A program made the position numbers and the translations under genes. From NCBI RefSeq assembly GCF_000300195.1, contig NZ_AMQH01000017.1:1-39110 (forward strand): DNA of 39,110 bases, read 5' to 3'. Numbering within the stretch: position 1 is the stretch's first letter; every line of letters begins with the position of its first letter. Shown here in pieces: positions 16,408 through 24,980 of the stretch. The notes beneath the pieces were generated by a model. That model worked only from the letters and a program-made list of their open reading frames with translations, ran no database searches and was not told where the DNA came from. Origin of the DNA: Clostridium tunisiense TJ (GTDB lineage: Bacteria; Bacillota; Clostridia; Clostridiales; Clostridiaceae).

Positions 16408-16424
16408 ATGCATACATTTCTCAA
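16396..16424 (-). promoter_or_regulatory. SigmaA-type promoter of the Fur-family gene
   Basis: Minus strand: -35 TTGAGA (16424-16419), a 17-base spacer and -10 TATACT (16401-16396), about 33 bases before the ATG. Confidence 0.7.
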
Positions 16425-16493
16425 TAACATGACTTCAATAACTTTTTATTATATTTAAACGAAAATAAAACTAAGGTTTTCAGATATATATTA

Positions 16494-16521
16494 AAAGACT
16501 TCCTGTGTTTAGGAAGCCTTT
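16494..16521 (-). terminator. Terminator after pepD
   Basis: Minus strand: an 11-bp stem AAAGGCTTCCT / AGGAAGTCTTT with one G-U pair and a 6-base loop, followed by TAATATATAT. It lies about 20 bases past the pepD stop. Confidence 0.75.
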
Positions 16522-16541
16522 ATTTTTAAATTTCTATTAAA

Positions 16542-18002
16542 TTACTTAATTTCTTTTAATACTGCTACTAAATAGTCATACATTCTTTCTACTGAAGATA
16601 TGCTTATATGTTCATTTGGAGTATGAACATCGTATATATTAGGTCCAAAGGAAATTTGATCTATATTTCCATTAAACTTATCACTTATTAAACCACACTC
16701 AAGTCCTGCATGGATAGCAGAAATATGAGGTTTATTTCCAAATGTATCTTCATATACTTTTTCAAATACGTTTCTGATTTCTGATTGAGGATTATACTGC
16801 CACTCTGGATAGTCGGATTCAAACTCAATACTTCCATCTAAAATTTCAGTAAGAACTATCATTTCATCACAAATTGATTTCTTTAAGCTTTTAACAGAAC
16901 TTCTAACAGCACTGTCAAATACCACTGAATCATTTGTAGTTGTAACTACACCTAGGTTTGTTGAGCTTTGAACTAGATCTTTAATTGCCATACTCATAGA
17001 TTTAATTCCATTTGGCATTAAGAATAGCATTCTTAAAACCTTTATTTTGCTATCATCGCTGAAAACTCTTGTAATGTTCTCATCTAACTTCTCAGCCTTT
17101 AGGCATAAGTCTGGATCTATTCCTTGTAATTCATTTGCAAATATCTTGCTCCACTCTGATATTTTATCTTGAACTCTATTAACTTCTTCTTCTCTTACTA
17201 AGATTATTCCATCAGCTTCTCTAGGTATAGCATTCATCTTTGCTCCACCATTTATTGAAGCTAATTTAAAGTCAACTACAGAGTTTAGATCCATTAAGAA
17301 TCGTCCCATTAGTTTGTTAGAGTTTCCTCTTTCTTTATTGATTTCCATACCAGAGTGACCACCTTTAAGTCCTCTAATTCTTATAGCTAAAGTACTATAT
17401 TGCTCTGATACGTCCTCATATTGAACTGGAACAGACATTTTAGATCTAATTCCGCCTGAACAGCTAACAAGTAAAGTTCCTTCTTCCTCAGAATCTATGT
17501 TTATTAACATTCTACCATTTAAGTTTGAAGGGTCTAGATTCATAGCCCCACCCATTCCTGTTTCCTCTTCTGTAGTTACAAGTAACTCAATTGGAGGATG
17601 TGCAATTTCTTTTGAATCAAGAATAGCAAGACCGAAGGCTACAGCTATACCATTATCAGCACCTAATGTTGTACCATTAGCTTTTAGTGTGTCGCCTTCA
17701 ACTATAAAAGCAATTGGATCTTTTTCAAAGTCATGAACAGTTCCTTGATTTTTTTCACATACCATATCCATATGTCCTTGAAGAATTACGGTTGGTGCAT
17801 TTTCATATCCTGCTGTTCCTGGTTTTTTAATTATAACATTTAGGGCATTGTCTTGTATTACCTCTAAATTACGGTCTTTAGCAAATTTAACTAGCCAATC
17901 ACTAATAGCTTTTTCATTGCCTGAACCTCTTGGTATTTCATTCATTTCTCTAAAAAAATTGAAAGCTTCGTAAGATTTTAGTTCTCTTAATTTGTTAATC
18001 AT
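16542..18002 (-). CDS. pepD: Aminoacyl-histidine dipeptidase (beta-Ala-His dipeptidase, M20 family)
   Basis: This cytosolic metallopeptidase of the M20/PepD family hydrolyses Xaa-His and related dipeptides. The 486-residue length is typical. Metal-site motifs are visible: G-H-M-D-M-V near residue 80, G-A-D-N-G-I-A-V near 118, T-T-E-E-E-T-G-M-G-G near 147, and H-A-G-L-E-C-G near 430. The ATG at 18002 is 8 bases after AAAGGA. An ATG at 18011 sits on top of that ribosome site and is not used here. It follows mntP by 15 bases with no terminator between, so mntP and pepD share a transcript. It ends at the hairpin 16494-16521. Confidence 0.93.
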   Translation of the reverse strand: MINKLRELKSYEAFNFFREMNEIPRGSGNEKAISDWLVKFAKDRNLEVIQDNALNVIIKKPGTAGYENAPTVILQGHMDMVCEKNQGTVHDFEKDPIAFIVEGDTLKANGTTLGADNGIAVAFGLAILDSKEIAHPPIELLVTTEEETGMGGAMNLDPSNLNGRMLINIDSEEEGTLLVSCSGGIRSKMSVPVQYEDVSEQYSTLAIRIRGLKGGHSGMEINKERGNSNKLMGRFLMDLNSVVDFKLASINGGAKMNAIPREADGIILVREEEVNRVQDKISEWSKIFANELQGIDPDLCLKAEKLDENITRVFSDDSKIKVLRMLFLMPNGIKSMSMAIKDLVQSSTNLGVVTTTNDSVVFDSAVRSSVKSLKKSICDEMIVLTEILDGSIEFESDYPEWQYNPQSEIRNVFEKVYEDTFGNKPHISAIHAGLECGLISDKFNGNIDQISFGPNIYDVHTPNEHISISSVERMYDYLVAVLKEIK

Positions 18003-18017
18003 TTTTTTCATCCTTTC

Positions 18018-18569
18018 TTAAAAAAATATCATCTTTAGTCCAAATAATATTAAAATAACTCCTCCAATGTAGTCAGCATATTTACCTACCACTTCTATTT
18101 TGCTTAAATATCTAGAAATTATGAAAGCAATTATACACATTACAAGAGTAATCGCTCCTATGAGTAAAGTGTATGAAATTAAAGTATAAACTGCTGTTAT
18201 ATTAGATAAAGTTATAAAACCAACAACAATTGCATCTATACTTACAGATATCCCTAAAACAAGATACATTTTAGGGTGGAGTATAGGACATTCACCTTTA
18301 TTTTCAAGTCCCTCCTTTATCATCATGATGCCGACAATGGCAATAATAATGCCTCCTATTACTGATGGTACTGATGCAACTTTTTCCGTGAAGAATTTTC
18401 CCCCAAACCCTCCTAATAACGAAAACAAAAATTGAAAAAATCCAAAAGATATTCCAAATAACAATTTTTGCACTTTAGTGGCCTTGTCATTTAGTCCAAT
18501 ACAAAGAGCTACTCCAAAAGCATCTAAAGATACTGCAAGTGCAACTAATAAAAGATCACCTAACCCCAT
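18018..18569 (-). CDS. mntP: Manganese efflux pump MntP
   Basis: This integral membrane protein exports Mn2+. The 183 residues carry six hydrophobic helices in two repeats, each with the conserved aspartate motif: S-L-D-A-F-G-V-A (near 14) and S-I-D-A-I-V-V-G (near 112). This is the DUF204/MntP signature. GGAGG is 5 bases before the ATG. Its promoter lies at 18659-18687, with the -35 inside a palindrome shared with the divergent corA-family gene. Many mntP genes are controlled by a yybP-ykoY riboswitch, but the 90-base leader here shows no such element, so control is probably at the palindrome. Confidence 0.93.
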   Translation of the reverse strand: MGLGDLLLVALAVSLDAFGVALCIGLNDKATKVQKLLFGISFGFFQFLFSLLGGFGGKFFTEKVASVPSVIGGIIIAIVGIMMIKEGLENKGECPILHPKMYLVLGISVSIDAIVVGFITLSNITAVYTLISYTLLIGAITLVMCIIAFIISRYLSKIEVVGKYADYIGGVILILFGLKMIFF

Positions 18570-18658
18570 AAAAACCTCCAGTGATAATGTACTTACATAT
18601 TTTTATAAACTATGTAATAATAATAACTTATGTATAAATTTAATAACTTAACACTACT

Positions 18659-18687
18659 ATTATGATTAATTAATTGCATATTGTCAA
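18659..18687 (-). promoter_or_regulatory. mntP promoter
   Basis: Minus strand: -35 TTGACA (18687-18682), a 17-base spacer and -10 CATAAT (18664-18659). The -35 lies within the left arm of the palindrome 18676-18705. Confidence 0.7.
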
Positions 18688-18705
18688 ATATTATTGACAA
18701 TATGC
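18676..18705. promoter_or_regulatory. Perfect 12-bp palindrome between mntP and the corA-family gene
   Basis: GCATATTGTCAA (18676-18687) and TTGACAATATGC (18694-18705) are perfect reverse complements around ATATTA. Each arm carries a TTGACA pointing outward. It is a candidate operator controlling both metal-transport genes; the regulator is unknown. Confidence 0.65.
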
Positions 18706-18741
18706 TTAATATTTATTAGCCTAAGATATGGAGGTGATAAA

Positions 18742-19680
18742 ATGATTTCCATTTATAAAAGTGATGTATTAGGAAATTTGTGTAATATTGATGACATAGA
18801 GCCAGGTTCATGGATAAACTTGGTTTCGCCATCTGATGAAGAAACCTTGCTTTTATCTCAGAAGTTAAATATACCTAATGATTTTTTACGTGCTGCTTTA
18901 GACGAAGAAGAAGGCTCCCGTATAGAGATAGAAGATGATTGTACATTAGTTATTTTAGACGTACCTTTTACTGATATAGATGCAAATTCTCTGACCTATG
19001 ATACATATCCATTAGCAATAATTAATGCTAAAAATGTGATAATTACTGTCTGCTTAAAAAACAGCAAAATATTAACTGATTTTATAAATAATAAAATTTC
19101 ATCTTTTTTTACTTTTAAGAAAATAAGATTTATGCTTCAAATTTTGTCTAGAATTTCAAACTACTATTTATTGTACTTAAGACAAATAAATAAAAAAAGC
19201 TTATTAATAGAAAAAACTGTTTATAAGTCATTGAAAAACAGAGAAATTATTCAACTTTTAGCTCTGCAAAAGTCTTTGGTTTATTTTTCTACATCCTTAA
19301 AATCTAACGAAATAACCCTAGAAAAACTTCTCAAGCTTGAGGTTCTCCAAAAATATGATGAAGATAAAGATATCTTAGAAGATGTAATAATTGAAAATAG
19401 ACAATCTATAGAGATGTGTAATATTTACGCAGACGTATTAAGTGGTACTATGGATGCATTTGCTTCTATAATATCAAATAACCAAAACTTAGTTATGAAA
19501 AATTTAACTTCAGTAACCATTGTCCTAGCTATACCAACTCTTGTTTCTGGACTTTTCGGTATGAATGTTGGTGGTGTTCCTTTTTCTAATTCACTAATCG
19601 GTTTTGGTACTGTAACCTCTATAGTGCTATTTATAACAATAATTGTCATAATATATTTGAGAAGAAAAGATATGTTCTAA
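18742..19680 (+). CDS. CorA-family divalent cation transporter
   Basis: 312 residues. The N-terminal two thirds form the cytoplasmic funnel domain (D-I-E-P-G-S-W near the start, long charged helices at 140-240). Two C-terminal membrane helices follow; the first ends in the selectivity motif G-M-N (G-L-F-G-M-N-V-G-G), and the tail is R-R-K-D-M-F. Members move Mg2+, Co2+ or other divalent ions. Since it faces mntP across a shared palindrome, a link to Mn or Mg balance is plausible but inferred. GGAGGTGATAAA precedes the ATG at 18742, which fixes the start; the frame is open upstream to 18694, inside the palindrome. TTGACA at 18694 has only a weak partner (TAGCCT), so its promoter is uncertain. 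Confidence 0.9.
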   Translation: MISIYKSDVLGNLCNIDDIEPGSWINLVSPSDEETLLLSQKLNIPNDFLRAALDEEEGSRIEIEDDCTLVILDVPFTDIDANSLTYDTYPLAIINAKNVIITVCLKNSKILTDFINNKISSFFTFKKIRFMLQILSRISNYYLLYLRQINKKSLLIEKTVYKSLKNREIIQLLALQKSLVYFSTSLKSNEITLEKLLKLEVLQKYDEDKDILEDVIIENRQSIEMCNIYADVLSGTMDAFASIISNNQNLVMKNLTSVTIVLAIPTLVSGLFGMNVGGVPFSNSLIGFGTVTSIVLFITIIVIIYLRRKDMF

Positions 19681-19705
19681 TCCATATAACTATGGATAGT
19701 TTTTA
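19680..19705 (+). terminator. Short hairpin at the end of the corA-family gene
   Basis: ATCCATA (19680-19686) pairs with TATGGAT (19691-19697) around TAAC, followed by AGTTTTTA. It is weaker than the hairpin at 19789 and is probably a first, leaky terminator. Confidence 0.5.
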
Positions 19706-19788
19706 CTGTTCCCTAAAACCAATTACTAATTTTTCCAAAGCATTAGAGTTCTTACTTAACTGCTTTTAAATCACAGGTTAAAGAAAGT

Positions 19789-19834
19789 TTCGACACAATA
19801 AAAGCATATACTCAAATGCTTTTATTGTGTCGAA
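19789..19834 (+). terminator. Strong terminator after the corA-family gene
   Basis: Perfect 19-bp stem (19789-19807 with 19816-19834) and an 8-base loop, followed by TTTTATTA. Confidence 0.88.
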
Positions 19835-19935
19835 TTTTATTATAAAATAAATTTATAAATTACTTGTTTTATGTATCACCATTTTTTATCTTTTCCATAT
19901 ATTAATTTTAGAAACATTCAATTGTGAGGTAAAAA

Positions 19936-20670
19936 ATGTATTATCCACCTAATGGTTATTTTAGAAGTGATGATATAGTTCAAGACAACGGTGCCATAGC
20001 TAATAATAGTATGATGCAAAATAACAACACAGAAACTATCAGCAATATTCAAAATGAAAATATGATCTCTTATATTAGGTTGTTACATGCAGCTGCAAAA
20101 GCTCCTACAGTAGATGTTTATGTTAACGATAATTTATTAGTTAGAAAGTTTAATTATAGAGAATTCACAGATTATGTTAAACTTCCAAGCGGAACATATA
20201 ATGTTAAAATATATACTACTGGTGATATATCAGAACCCTTATTTGAAACTGACTTGTTTGTACCTCCTCAAAATGTAATTACAGTTGCTGCTATAAGAGA
20301 GACAAACAATGACCTTTCCTTGTTCCCAGCAGTAGAAAAACCGATTACCAACAACACTGCAGGTAAAGCTAAGGTTAGAGTTGCTCATTTAATTTCTAAT
20401 GCGCCGTCAGTAGATATAGCTCTTCCTAATGGAACTATTTTATATAAGGACGTGCAGTTTAAGGATTTAGAAAATTACATTGAAGTTCCAATTGGAAGAT
20501 ACACTTTAGAAGTAAGGCTAGCAGGCACTGAAATTGCTATTTTATATATTCCTAATATTAGATTAAGATCAGATAAATATTATACTGTATATGCTATAGG
20601 ATTAGTAGGTGACGAACCTTCTCCTCAGGTACTAATTCCACTTGATGGTATTAGTTATCTAAAGGTTTAA
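19936..20670 (+). CDS. DUF4397 domain protein, two repeats
   Basis: 244 residues with a polar N-terminal 45, then two DUF4397-type beta repeats (about 47-125 and 142-240). Each has the pattern R-(L/V)-x-H-(A/L)-x-x-x-A-P-x-V-D-(V/I). In each, V-D-V-Y/I-A-L is followed by a Y-V/I-x-(L/V)-P-x-G-x-Y turn. DUF4397 domains are beta-sandwich surface or matrix proteins of unknown role. No signal peptide is visible (M-Y-Y-P-P-N-G-Y-F at the start), which is odd for an exported protein; intracellular use, for example in the spore, is possible. GAGGTAAAAA precedes the ATG, and the terminator at 20738-20765 follows. Monocistronic. Confidence 0.82.
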   Translation: MYYPPNGYFRSDDIVQDNGAIANNSMMQNNNTETISNIQNENMISYIRLLHAAAKAPTVDVYVNDNLLVRKFNYREFTDYVKLPSGTYNVKIYTTGDISEPLFETDLFVPPQNVITVAAIRETNNDLSLFPAVEKPITNNTAGKAKVRVAHLISNAPSVDIALPNGTILYKDVQFKDLENYIEVPIGRYTLEVRLAGTEIAILYIPNIRLRSDKYYTVYAIGLVGDEPSPQVLIPLDGISYLKV

Positions 20671-20737
20671 TAAATTATTGCGATTACACATTCAATCTAA
20701 TTATAGTTTGAGTGTTTCCCCCATAAATAACTTAGTT

Positions 20738-20765
20738 TGCTAGCATTATTATGCTAGCATTTTTT
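20738..20765 (+). terminator. Terminator after the DUF4397 gene
   Basis: TGCTAGCAT (20738-20746) pairs with ATGCTAGCA (20751-20759) around TATT, followed by six T. It lies 68 bases past the stop. Confidence 0.85.
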
Positions 20766-20894
20766 ATTGTGTCCAAAACCTACCGCATTAATAAAGCTCT
20801 TTATAATGCTAGTTTATTAGCCTTAATAAAAGATTAAAAGCCTCAAGAAATTTAAAGCATATAAGTGAATCTATAAAAGTAAGTTTATACACTA

Positions 20895-20928
20895 AAATAA
20901 AAAGCAGTTGTGAAAAATTCACAACCGC
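20895..20928 (-). terminator. Terminator of the ABC exporter operon
   Basis: Minus strand: GCGGTTGTGAA / TTCACAACTGC, 11 bp with one G-U pair and a TTT loop, then TTTTTATTTTAG. It starts 6 bases past the stop codon of the gene at 20934. Confidence 0.88.
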
Positions 20929-20933
20929 ATTTT

Positions 20934-22964
20934 TTATTGACCTTCATATTGCAACTTATAAAGATTACTGTAAAGTCCATTTTTATGAAGTAGTTCTTCA
21001 TGATTGCCCATTTCTCTTATTTTACCCTTATGAAGAACAATTATCTTATCAGCATTTCTTATGGTTGATAGTCTGTGGGCCACTATTATGGTGGTTCTCC
21101 CATTGGTTAACTTATTCAAGGCATCTTGAATTAAGCTTTCTGTTTCTGTGTCAATATTAGCAGTAGCCTCGTCTAGAACAAGGATTGGCGGGTTGAAAGC
21201 CAATGCTCTAGCAAAAGCTATAAGTTGTCTTTCTCCTTGAGAGAAAGTTGACCCTCTTTCATTAACTGGTGAATCATATTTTTCAGGAAGTTTCTCTATA
21301 AATACATTCGCATTTACATGTTCACAAGCTTTTACTACATCAGCATCTGTAATGTTTTCATTATTTAATCTCACATTTCCTTTTATGTCTCCAGTAAAAA
21401 GAAATACATCCTGCAATACTGTGGCAAGATTTCTTCTCAAATCTTCTTGTTTCATGTGCTTTATATTTATACCATCTATTAATATTTCTCCCCTTTGAAT
21501 ATCGTATAACCTACTGATTAAACTAATAATTGAAGTTTTTCCTGCTCCTGTAGCTCCTACAAAGGCTATTGTTTCTCCTGAATTTATCTTAAAGCTTACA
21601 TCTCTAAGAACCCATTCATCGCTATTATAAGCAAACCATACATTTTTAAATTCAATATTCCCATTTAATCTGCTTAGTTCCATCGGGTTTTTAGTATCCT
21701 TAATCATGGTATCATTATCTAATAACATAAAGATCCTCTCTGAGGAAGCCATTGAAGATTGAAGAATATCAAACTTTTCTGAAAGGTCAAAAATAGGTTG
21801 AAAAAACTTTTGTATATAGCTTATAAACGCATATAGTACTCCAAGATTTATATCCATACCTAAAACCTCTCTACCTCCTACCCAAATTAAAATAGCAAGT
21901 GCTAGTTGATAAACCATATCCATTAAAGGTCTAAAAATTGCAAAAACTTTAATTTGCTCCATAGCAGCTTGCGAGTAGGAATCGTTTATATTATCAAACT
22001 CCCTAAACTTTTTATCTTCTACTCCATAAATTTGAACAGTTTTCATTCCAGTGATATTCTCTGAAAGAGATGAATTGATTTTTGAGAGCCTACTTCTAAC
22101 TTTTCGATAAGCTTCTCTATCATATTTTCTAAACACCATGGTCAATCCTATTACTACTGGTAATGTAATTATAGATACTATTGCTAATTTTACATCTAAT
22201 ATGAACATAGCAATTACTATCCCCACTAACAAGAATATATCCTTAAATAAATATACTAAAACTGAAGTATACATTTCATTTAAAGTTTCTACATCATTAG
22301 TAACTCTTGTAACTAATCTTCCTACGGGATTTTTATCAAAGAATGATAATGAAAGACTTTCCACATGTTTGAATATAGTGGCTCTAATGTTGTAAACAAT
22401 TTTTTGTCCAGTATATTGGAGGATAAAAATTTGAGTATAATTAAAAATAAACATAGCAATACAAATTGCTAAAACATAGATGGCACTTCTGTTTATTGAT
22501 TTTAAATCTTCACCTCTTAGAATAACTAAATCATCCTTAGTTATCTTATATGCTGTATATTCATTTCCCTCTTGAGTTACTTTATTATTTTCAATAGTTA
22601 GTGGCGTGTTTTCTTTTAGAGTTCCTTCTACAACATAAGGCTCATTATTAGAATTATAAACTATAGTTCCTTTTTTACCTTCTAATAGTTCTCCTCTAAC
22701 AACAAACTTTTCACCTAACTTTACAGAGTTATCCTTTTCTGTTTCAGTAATTGTATAGGTTGCTTTACTCCAATTAATGTTATTGTCTATAACATTTTTT
22801 ATTATATAAGGCATTAGCAAATCAAGGCATATTACCACTAGCATTAATGCAGCAACAATAAAGATTAGTCCTTTATATGGATTTGCGAACTTTAAAAGTC
22901 TCTTCATAAGCTTGGAATCATATTGTTTTCCTAAACTTTCTTCTTCATAGTTTAAGTTCTCCAT
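20934..22964 (-). CDS. ABC exporter subunit, BmrD (YheH)-like
   Basis: 676-residue half-transporter: membrane domain then ATPase domain. Between the first and second membrane helices (about residues 63-155) lies a 90-residue extracellular insert, as in Bacillus BmrD, whose length it matches. The Walker A is G-A-T-G-A-G-K-T. The signature is the non-standard F-S-Q-G-E-R, and Walker B ends in the catalytic D598-E599. The partner just upstream has the complementary faults, so the pair should form a heterodimer with one competent and one degenerate ATP site, exporting drugs or other hydrophobic compounds. The gap to the partner is 3 bases, with the ribosome site inside the partner's last codons. 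The substrate is not shown by sequence. Confidence 0.88.
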   Translation of the reverse strand: MENLNYEEESLGKQYDSKLMKRLLKFANPYKGLIFIVAALMLVVICLDLLMPYIIKNVIDNNINWSKATYTITETEKDNSVKLGEKFVVRGELLEGKKGTIVYNSNNEPYVVEGTLKENTPLTIENNKVTQEGNEYTAYKITKDDLVILRGEDLKSINRSAIYVLAICIAMFIFNYTQIFILQYTGQKIVYNIRATIFKHVESLSLSFFDKNPVGRLVTRVTNDVETLNEMYTSVLVYLFKDIFLLVGIVIAMFILDVKLAIVSIITLPVVIGLTMVFRKYDREAYRKVRSRLSKINSSLSENITGMKTVQIYGVEDKKFREFDNINDSYSQAAMEQIKVFAIFRPLMDMVYQLALAILIWVGGREVLGMDINLGVLYAFISYIQKFFQPIFDLSEKFDILQSSMASSERIFMLLDNDTMIKDTKNPMELSRLNGNIEFKNVWFAYNSDEWVLRDVSFKINSGETIAFVGATGAGKTSIISLISRLYDIQRGEILIDGINIKHMKQEDLRRNLATVLQDVFLFTGDIKGNVRLNNENITDADVVKACEHVNANVFIEKLPEKYDSPVNERGSTFSQGERQLIAFARALAFNPPILVLDEATANIDTETESLIQDALNKLTNGRTTIIVAHRLSTIRNADKIIVLHKGKIREMGNHEELLHKNGLYSNLYKLQYEGQ

Positions 22965-22967
22965 AAT

Positions 22968-24719
22968 TTACACCTCCCCTTCAGCCATAATTGCTTGTTC
23001 AATTTGCTGTTTTTCATAAATTTCTCTATAGATCCCCTCTTCATTTTTTAATTCTTCATGGGTACCTTTTTGGGCTATTTTTCCTTGTTCTAAAACAATA
23101 ATTTGATTTGCTTCCTTTACAGCTGAAATTCTATGAGAAATTATTATGGAAGTTTTATCCTTCATGATTTTCTTTAAATTATCTAAAATTTTAACTTCTG
23201 TCTTAGCATCTACAGCTGATAGACAATCATCTAGTATTAAAATATCTGGGTTTTTTATTAGCGCCCTTGCTATTGATGCTCTTTGTTTTTGTCCTCCTGA
23301 GAGTGTTACACCTCTTTCACCAACCATGGTATCAAAACCCTCTGGAAAATCCATTATATTGTCGTAAACATCAGCATTTCTAGTTGCCTCAATAACCTTA
23401 TCCAAATTAAGCTCATTGTATGCAAGGTTTATATTTTCAGCTAAGGTTGTGGAGAAAAGAAATGGATCTTGTGATACAAATCCTATATTATGTCTTAGAG
23501 TATCTAATGGTATCTTGTTTATATCTTTTCCATTAATGAATATTTTGCCATTTTCTACATTATAAAGCCTTAGTAATAAATTTATTAATGTAGTCTTACT
23601 ACTTCCTGTACGGCCTACAATACCTAAAGTTTCCCCTTTTTTTATAGTGATATTTATATTCTTTAATGCTGCTAAGTCTGTATCAGGATAAGCAAAAGTT
23701 AAATCTTTTACAACAATATCTCCATTAAGTGATTCAATTTTTTCTACATATTTATCCACGATTTCTGGCTGAGTGTTTAATACTTCTTCAATTCTTTCTA
23801 AAGATGCATATCCTCTTTGTAAATTATTTATTACCCACCCCATTGCCATCATTGGCCATACAAGATTTCCTAAGTACATATTGAAAGTAATAAATTCACC
23901 TAAAGAAATATTACCTAGAATAACAAACCTTCCTCCTATTGCTATCAAAATCACGAAGCTTAAAGAAGCAATTAACTCAATTAAGGGTGAAAAGATTCCC
24001 CAGACTCTTATAAAGTCCATATTAGCATTAAGGTTATTTTTATTTTCCTCTAGAAACTTTTCATACTCTTTTTCTTCTTGCACAAAAGATTTTACAATTC
24101 TAATTCCAGAAAAATTCTCTTGAACTACATCGGTAAGCTTTGAGAAGCAACTTTGCACTCTTGTGAACTTCTTATGAATACTCCTACCAAATCTCCTTGA
24201 AATAATTGCAACAAAAGGTAGTGGTATTAAAGAAATTAAAGTGAGCTTAGTGTTAATACTAAGCATTATTATTAAGGTTGCAATTGTCAGTACAACAGCA
24301 TCACAAAACATAATAACACCTTGCCCTAAAGCCATTCTAACTGCGTTTAAATCATTGGTTGCAAGAGCCATTAAATCCCCAGTTTTATTTTTATTGTAGT
24401 AGTTCGTAGAAAGAGATTGAAGATGTTTAAAAAACTTACTTCTTATGTCATATTCTACATATCTGGCAGTACCATTAATATAAATTCTCCACATAAACCT
24501 GCAGGTTGCCATTATGGCTGCTATCAATAAAATACTAATCACAGCTACTGTTATTTTTCCCTTTGTTGCGGTGCCTTGTGCTAAGCTATCTGTAAGATAC
24601 CCTAAAATCTTTGGTGGTGCTAATTGTATAAAGTCAACAATTATAAGAAATACAATGCCAACAAAGTACCTTTTTTTATATTTCTTAGCATACTTAAGAA
24701 GTGAATTTAATTTTCCCAT
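22968..24719 (-). CDS. ABC exporter subunit, BmrC (YheI)-like
   Basis: 583-residue half-transporter with six membrane helices in the first 300 residues and an ATPase domain after 330. The signature is canonical (L473-S-G-G-Q477). The residue after the Walker B aspartate D497 is D498 where active ATPases have Glu, the same replacement known for BmrC. The Walker A reads G369-R-T-G-S-S374-K-T, with Ser in place of the usual Gly before the lysine; the DNA is clear on this. It pairs with the downstream subunit to make a heterodimer with one degenerate site. The start is supported by a strong poly-G ribosome site (seven G) before the ATG. The operon starts in 24720-24933, where direct repeats at 24802-24831 may bind a regulator. 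Confidence 0.88.
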   Translation of the reverse strand: MGKLNSLLKYAKKYKKRYFVGIVFLIIVDFIQLAPPKILGYLTDSLAQGTATKGKITVAVISILLIAAIMATCRFMWRIYINGTARYVEYDIRSKFFKHLQSLSTNYYNKNKTGDLMALATNDLNAVRMALGQGVIMFCDAVVLTIATLIIMLSINTKLTLISLIPLPFVAIISRRFGRSIHKKFTRVQSCFSKLTDVVQENFSGIRIVKSFVQEEKEYEKFLEENKNNLNANMDFIRVWGIFSPLIELIASLSFVILIAIGGRFVILGNISLGEFITFNMYLGNLVWPMMAMGWVINNLQRGYASLERIEEVLNTQPEIVDKYVEKIESLNGDIVVKDLTFAYPDTDLAALKNINITIKKGETLGIVGRTGSSKTTLINLLLRLYNVENGKIFINGKDINKIPLDTLRHNIGFVSQDPFLFSTTLAENINLAYNELNLDKVIEATRNADVYDNIMDFPEGFDTMVGERGVTLSGGQKQRASIARALIKNPDILILDDCLSAVDAKTEVKILDNLKKIMKDKTSIIISHRISAVKEANQIIVLEQGKIAQKGTHEELKNEEGIYREIYEKQQIEQAIMAEGEV

Positions 24720-24801
24720 AGATTCCCCCCCTTTTATTCCATGAAAAAACTGTAATATTTTATAAATAATTATACACTTTAATATTTTATTCTTCCACCT
24801 G

Positions 24802-24831
24802 GAAAAATATTTCGTGTCTCGAAAAATATTT
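24802..24831. repeat. Two 11-bp direct repeats upstream of the ABC exporter operon
   Basis: GAAAAATATTT occurs at 24802-24812 and 24821-24831, 19 bases apart. It lies about 90 bases upstream of the exporter start, above a TATAAT at about 24772. It is a possible binding site for the nearby PadR-type regulator, with no direct support. Confidence 0.35.
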
Positions 24832-24933
24832 TCACAGATTTAAATATTAGAAAAACATTAATAAATTCAGCAAATTTATAGTTATATCTTCATCTATATT
24901 CTATAAATTCCTTATATGTATATTTATAATGAA

Positions 24934-24979
24934 AAAGATGATTCTTGAATTATTTTTAAGTAACTCAAAAATCATCTTT
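24934..24979 (-). terminator. Terminator after padR
   Basis: Arms 24934-24943 and 24970-24979 are perfect (AAAGATGATT/AATCATCTTT). An inner TTGAATTA/TAACTCAA extends the stem with one mismatch. The minus strand continues TTCATTATAAATA. It starts one base past the padR stop and separates padR from the exporter operon. Confidence 0.82.
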
Positions 24980-24980
24980 A

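Noticed and set aside
18570..18658. yybP-ykoY manganese riboswitch before mntP
   Set aside because: The leader is under 90 bases, very AT-rich, and lacks the conserved helices.
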